The notes under the pieces were generated by a model. That model worked only from the letters and a program-made list of their open reading frames with translations. It was not told the origin of the DNA and searched no databases. 10,138 nucleotides of DNA from Pseudomonadota bacterium (GTDB lineage: Bacteria > Pseudomonadota > Alphaproteobacteria > Rhodospirillales > 2-02-FULL-58-16), in assembly GCA_022567015.1 (NCBI GenBank), contig JADFHR010000115.1:1-10138 (forward strand). Direction: 5' to 3'. Positions 6,916 through 10,138 of this stretch are shown in pieces. How positions within the stretch are numbered: position 1 is the stretch's first letter; the number at the start of each line of letters is the position of its first letter. The translations under genes were made by a program, and so were the position numbers.

Positions 6916-7782
6916 TTGGGAAATTTCATCAGGAAACTCGCACTCTCGGCCATCGTGTCGGTGTCTTTCGTTAGCGCCGCGCTGGCCCAGGCCTTCGTCT
7001 TCACGGCCGTTCCCGACGAGGACGAAATGCGGCTGCGCCAGCGCTTCGACAAGGTCGCCGTCTATCTGACCAGGGAGCTCGGGGTGAAGGTGCGCTACAT
7101 TCCGGTCAAGTCCTATGCCGCGGCGATCACCGCCTTTCGCAACAACCACGTGCACCTGGCCTGGTTCGGCGGCCTTGCCGGCGTGCGTGCGCGGCTGCTT
7201 GTACCGGGGTCCGAGGCCATCGTCCAGGGGTACGAGGACCGGTTTTTCATCACCTATTTCATCGCCCACGCCAGCACCGGCCTGCAGCCGGCGGACGGTT
7301 TTCCGGCCGGCATCGCGGGCAGGACCTTCACCTTCGGCTCCAAGGGCTCCACCTCGGGGCGCCTGATGCCCGAGTTCTACATCCGCAGGCACCTGAAGCA
7401 GGCGCCGGCCAAGGCCTTCGCCCGGGTCGGTTTCAGCGGCGATCACTCGCGCACCATCGCCCTCGTCCAATCGGGCGCGTACGCGGTGGGCGCGGTGAAC
7501 TACAAGGTGTGGGCGAACGAGATGAAGGCGGGACATATCGACCCGGCCAAGGTGTCGGTCATCTGGAAGACGCCGCCGTACCCGGACTACCAGTGGACGA
7601 TCCGCGGTGACGTGGACACGGTGTGGGGAAGGGGATTCAAGGCCCGCGTCACACGGGCCCTGCTCGACATGAAGGATACGGATCTTCTGGCGTCGTTTCC
7701 GCGCAAGGGATTCGTGCCGGCGAAAAATTCCGACTACAAACCGATCCTGGATGTGGCCAGGTCCATCAAGCTGATCGATTGA
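6916..7782 (+). CDS. Phosphonate-type (PhnD-like) ABC transporter substrate-binding protein, 'putative selenate' clade
   Basis: A 288-residue periplasmic binding protein that would deliver a small oxyanion-like ligand to the importer encoded next. A signal peptide is clear: basic FIRK (4-7), a hydrophobic core LALSAIVSVSFVS (8-20), and the AALAQA site (21-26), giving a mature start near Phe27. PhnD-superfamily features include AVPDED (31-36), the HLAWFGGLAGVRAR stretch (80-93), and FGSKGSTSGRLMPEF (140-154), whose Ser145-Thr146-Ser147 loop corresponds to the phosphonate-gripping STS loop. VGFSGDHS (171-178) and VIWKTPPYPDY (215-225) match, from memory, proteins labelled 'putative selenate ABC transporter substrate-binding protein'; no selenium gene is in view, so selenate, phosphonate, phosphite and others remain open. 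TTG 6916 is chosen because it gives a compact signal peptide and follows AAGGGCGGA (6902-6910); GTG 6895 is an alternative. Its stop overlaps the ATPase start by 1 bp. Confidence 0.88.
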   Translation: MGNFIRKLALSAIVSVSFVSAALAQAFVFTAVPDEDEMRLRQRFDKVAVYLTRELGVKVRYIPVKSYAAAITAFRNNHVHLAWFGGLAGVRARLLVPGSEAIVQGYEDRFFITYFIAHASTGLQPADGFPAGIAGRTFTFGSKGSTSGRLMPEFYIRRHLKQAPAKAFARVGFSGDHSRTIALVQSGAYAVGAVNYKVWANEMKAGHIDPAKVSVIWKTPPYPDYQWTIRGDVDTVWGRGFKARVTRALLDMKDTDLLASFPRKGFVPAKNSDYKPILDVARSIKLID

Positions 7783-8438
7783 TGCCGATATTCGACCTCA
7801 AGGACGCCAACGCCGGCTATAACGGCCGCGCCGTGCTGAGCAATGTCTCCCTGCGCATCGAAAAGGGCGAGCGCGTTGCCCTGGTCGGGCGCAGCGGCGC
7901 CGGCAAGTCCACCCTGCTGGAACTACTGTACAGCCAGCGGCGCCGGGGGTCGGCGCTGATCCCGCAGGATCCGGGGCTGGTCAAGACCCTTTCCGTGTTC
8001 CACAACATTTTCATGGGCCGCCTGCACATGAACGGGGCCTGGTACAACTTGCTCAATCTCGCCCGGCCCATGCGCGCGGAGATCGAAAAGATCGAGCCCA
8101 TCGTCGCCCGCCTCGGGCTGGAAGACGAGATGTTTACGCCCGCCGGCGAGCTTTCCGGCGGCCAGCGGCAGCGCACGGCGGTGGGCCGCGCCCTGTATCA
8201 GCAGGGCGACGTGGTGCTCGGCGACGAGCCCGTTTCGGCGGTCGACGGGCACCAGGCCCGGACCGTGCTCGACGCCGTTGCCGAGGCCTACGAGACCGTG
8301 GTCCTGGCCATGCACGATGTCGACCTTGCCCTCGCCTATACGGACCGCATCGTCGGCCTCAACGGCGGCCGCGTGGTCATGGACGAGCCGTCTGCGGGCC
8401 TGACCCGCGGCGATCTGGATTCCCTCTACCAACGCTGA
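7782..8438 (+). CDS. PhnC-like ABC transporter ATP-binding protein
   Basis: A 218-residue cytoplasmic ATPase powering the importer. All nucleotide-binding motifs are seen: Walker A GRSGAGKST (36-44), Q-loop Gln62 in LIPQDPG, signature LSGGQRQR (124-131), Walker B DVVLGDE (143-149), D-loop SAVD (152-155) and switch His178 in AMHDVD. It is slightly shorter than typical PhnC (about 250-280), mainly because only about 15 residues lie between Walker A and the Q-loop and the C-terminal tail is short. The ATG shares its A with the TGA of the binding protein gene, indicating translational coupling; the permease begins 2 bp after its stop. A longer open frame starting at 7623 would overlap the binding protein and is not used. 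Motifs are intact, so it should be active. Confidence 0.93.
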   Translation: MPIFDLKDANAGYNGRAVLSNVSLRIEKGERVALVGRSGAGKSTLLELLYSQRRRGSALIPQDPGLVKTLSVFHNIFMGRLHMNGAWYNLLNLARPMRAEIEKIEPIVARLGLEDEMFTPAGELSGGQRQRTAVGRALYQQGDVVLGDEPVSAVDGHQARTVLDAVAEAYETVVLAMHDVDLALAYTDRIVGLNGGRVVMDEPSAGLTRGDLDSLYQR

Positions 8439-8440
8439 CC

Positions 8441-9925
8441 ATGCGGCGCTCGGAAAGGGTTTACACCAGTTTCGGATTTCTCGGCGTCGGCCTGTTCTGT
8501 CTCGCCTTCGCCGACCTCTCCGTGTCCACCCTCGATCCCTGGCAGGAGATGGCGCGCATGGCCCGGGGCCTTGTCACCCCGGACTTCCTGGCCGTCGACC
8601 GTCTGGGCGAGGCGCTTTTGCAGACCCTTGCCTTCGCCCTCGTCGGGGTGGCGCTTAGTGTCGTCGCCGGGTTCGGCCTCGCCCTGGTCTTCCATGTCCG
8701 GGTGGTGCGCTGGGGCTGTGCCTTCGTGCGCGCCATCCACGAGCTTTTCTGGGCCCTTCTGTTCCTGCAGATGCTCGGGCTGACGCCGCTGACGGGAATC
8801 CTCGCCATCGCCCTTCCCTATGCCGGCATATTCGCCAAGGTCTATTCGGAGATTCTCGAAGAAGCCGGCCCCCGGGCCGCGAACACCCTTCCGGCCGGCA
8901 GCGGCACCGTGTCCGCCTTTTTTTTCGCCCGCCTGCCCGACGCCTTCGTCCACCTCAAGAGCTACACGTTCTACCGGGTGGAATGCGGGCTGCGTTCCAG
9001 CGCGGTGCTCGGGTTCGTCGGCCTTCCGACCCTGGGGTTCTATCTGCAATCGGCGTTCAAGCAGGGGCATTACTCCGAGGTGTCGGCGCTGCTCTTTCTG
9101 TTCTACGTGGTCATCGCCACGCTCAGGCTGTGGATGCGCCCGCGCCTGGTCCCCGTGTACCTGCTGATCGCGCCCTTCGTCCTCGCCGGCGGGGCCGAGA
9201 TCTCGCTCGACAACATCGTCCGCTTCTTCACCCACGACATCGTTCCCTATCCCCTGAGAAGCGCGGAGGTCCTGGATATATCCGCGTGGACCGCCTTCGG
9301 GACGTGGACGTGGGAGCTGCTCGCCGACCAGGCCCTGCCGGGGATCGTCGCCACCCTTGTGCTGACGCAGGTCGCGCTCGTCGGCTCGGGCGCGCTGACC
9401 CTGGTTTTTTTCCCCCTGGTCTCGCGCCGGTTCCTGGGCCCGGTGGGGCGCACCGCCGGCCACGCCTTCCTGGTGGTCGTCCGCTCGACGCCTGAATACA
9501 TCCTGGCCTATGTCCTCCTTCAGTTCTGGGGGCCGTCCATGTTGCCGGCCATCGTCGCCCTGTCGCTCCACAACGGGGCCATCATCGGGCACCTGGTGGG
9601 GCGCTTCAGCGACGAGCTGGCGCTCAGGCCGGACCACCCCCGCGGCCTCGACCTGTACGCCTACGAGGTCGTGCCCCGGGTATACGGGCAGTTCCTCGCC
9701 TTCCTGTTCTACCGGTGGGAGGTGATCCTGCGGGAAACCGCGATCCTCGGGATTCTCGGCATCCAGACCCTCGGATTCTACGTCGACAGCGCGATCTCCG
9801 AAATCCGCCTCGACCGGGCGATGTTCCTGATCGTCATCACGGCGCTTCTCAATATCGCCGTCGACGGCCTGTCGCGGGCCATCCGCGCCCGGCTGCGCCT
9901 GGCCACGACGCCCGAAATCCAATGA
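8441..9925 (+). CDS. Double-length PhnE-like ABC transporter permease (fused two-domain)
   Basis: A 494-residue inner-membrane permease, about twice the length of ordinary PhnE (about 260-280). Two binding-protein-dependent transport domains lie in tandem, roughly 55-235 and 300-480, each with several hydrophobic segments (for example 59-85, 103-130, 214-230, 237-250, 301-325, 340-361, 366-383, 459-474). An internal repeat proves the duplication: residues 178-201 and 424-447 align as YRxExxLRxxAxLGxxGxxTLGFY. Each half has a cytoplasmic loop before this for the ATPase (EAA-like; 134-172 and 385-419). One chain can thus supply both halves of the pore that PhnE forms as a dimer. The start ATG is 2 bp after the ATPase stop. 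No third permease gene follows. A 500-residue open frame on the opposite strand is a shadow. Confidence 0.9.
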   Translation: MRRSERVYTSFGFLGVGLFCLAFADLSVSTLDPWQEMARMARGLVTPDFLAVDRLGEALLQTLAFALVGVALSVVAGFGLALVFHVRVVRWGCAFVRAIHELFWALLFLQMLGLTPLTGILAIALPYAGIFAKVYSEILEEAGPRAANTLPAGSGTVSAFFFARLPDAFVHLKSYTFYRVECGLRSSAVLGFVGLPTLGFYLQSAFKQGHYSEVSALLFLFYVVIATLRLWMRPRLVPVYLLIAPFVLAGGAEISLDNIVRFFTHDIVPYPLRSAEVLDISAWTAFGTWTWELLADQALPGIVATLVLTQVALVGSGALTLVFFPLVSRRFLGPVGRTAGHAFLVVVRSTPEYILAYVLLQFWGPSMLPAIVALSLHNGAIIGHLVGRFSDELALRPDHPRGLDLYAYEVVPRVYGQFLAFLFYRWEVILRETAILGILGIQTLGFYVDSAISEIRLDRAMFLIVITALLNIAVDGLSRAIRARLRLATTPEIQ

Positions 9926-9948
9926 CATGGTTTAGGCCCCGGCCGCGG

Positions 9949-9982
9949 TCCCCGGCGCCACCATTTGACGCGGCGCCGGGGA
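9949..9982 (+). terminator. Strong hairpin after the transporter operon
   Basis: TCCCCGGCGCC (9949-9959) and GGCGCCGGGGA (9972-9982) form a perfect 11-bp inverted repeat around a 12-nt loop, starting 24 bp after the permease stop. It is the most stable simple hairpin seen between genes here. No T-run follows, so it may protect the mRNA 3' end or assist Rho-dependent ending rather than act as a classical intrinsic terminator. Confidence 0.45.
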
Positions 9983-10010
9983 ACCGGAACAATCGGACCC
10001 GCGGCGGGCT

Positions 10011-10138
10011 GGTAATACCAAGGGTCGCTGATCATGACCCGACGAGCCGGCTTACCAAGGTTTTCGGCCCTAAGCGTGCGCTGTGGCGATGCGGGGCATC
10101 GCGAAGCGTGCGCGACGCCGTCCGAAAGCCTTGGTAAG
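10011..10138. repeat. Palindromic intergenic element, right copy (inverted)
   Basis: This is the reverse complement of the element at 15-144, differing by three substitutions and a 2-nt deletion in the small palindrome (here GGTAATACC at 10011-10019). Its 88-bp core (10051-10138) has perfect 10-bp ends, CTTACCAAGG and CCTTGGTAAG, and ends exactly at the window edge. The internal 7-bp hairpin is retained (arms at 10086-10092 and 10096-10102). Like the left copy, it lies downstream of a gene with the small palindrome on the gene side. Confidence 0.9.

Noticed and set aside
8426..9928. A 500-codon open frame on the minus strand opposite the permease
   Set aside because: It mirrors the whole permease gene, is very rich in charged residues and Gln with no domain, and arises from the codon bias of hydrophobic GC-rich coding sequence.
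15..10138. Composite transposon bounded by the two end elements
   Set aside because: There is no transposase or integrase inside, the enclosed genes look like ordinary metabolism with uniform composition, and no target duplication can be seen because the right edge has no flank.

Overview
The window is GC-rich, densely coded DNA whose protein families are typical of an alphaproteobacterium, perhaps of Rhodospirillales type. This is an inference from composition and gene content; there is no rRNA or other marker gene. It holds seven complete genes and no tRNA, rRNA, CRISPR array, transposase or phage gene. Almost the same 128-130 bp palindromic element lies at both ends in inverted orientation, so the piece may be a contig that broke at a dispersed repeat, or a segment bounded by such repeats.

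Left part (149-4583): a divergent gene pair. On the minus strand is a 975-residue flavin plus iron-sulfur dehydrogenase of the YdiJ type (D-2-hydroxyglutarate / D-2-hydroxyacid dehydrogenase-like). On the plus strand is a class V PLP aminotransferase very like serine-glyoxylate aminotransferase. The 283-bp divergent region carries candidate promoters in both directions and a foldable leader in front of the aminotransferase. Both enzymes act on small 2-oxo, 2-hydroxy or 2-amino acids.

Middle part (4675-6672): a crotonase-fold protein and a class III (CaiB/BaiF) CoA-transferase, 12 bp apart and probably cotranscribed with the aminotransferase. The crotonase keeps the first catalytic glutamate of enoyl-CoA hydratase but has Val in place of the second, so its reaction should not be assumed. 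Together they suggest that an organic acid is loaded onto CoA and then transformed.

Right part (6721-9925): a compact ABC importer operon of binding protein, ATPase and permease, with a 1-bp overlap and then a 2-bp gap. It belongs to the phosphonate/phosphite (PhnD-PhnC-PhnE) superfamily. The binding protein most resembles the clade annotated elsewhere as 'putative selenate' binding proteins. The permease is double length (494 aa) and contains two PhnE-like halves. An AT-rich promoter-like site and a leader of about 165 nt with hairpins and a T6 run precede the operon. Its substrate cannot be read from the sequence.

No wholly new system is evident. The points most worth pursuing are the paired end elements, the non-canonical crotonase beside the CoA-transferase, the fused-permease importer of unknown substrate, and the two structured leaders.
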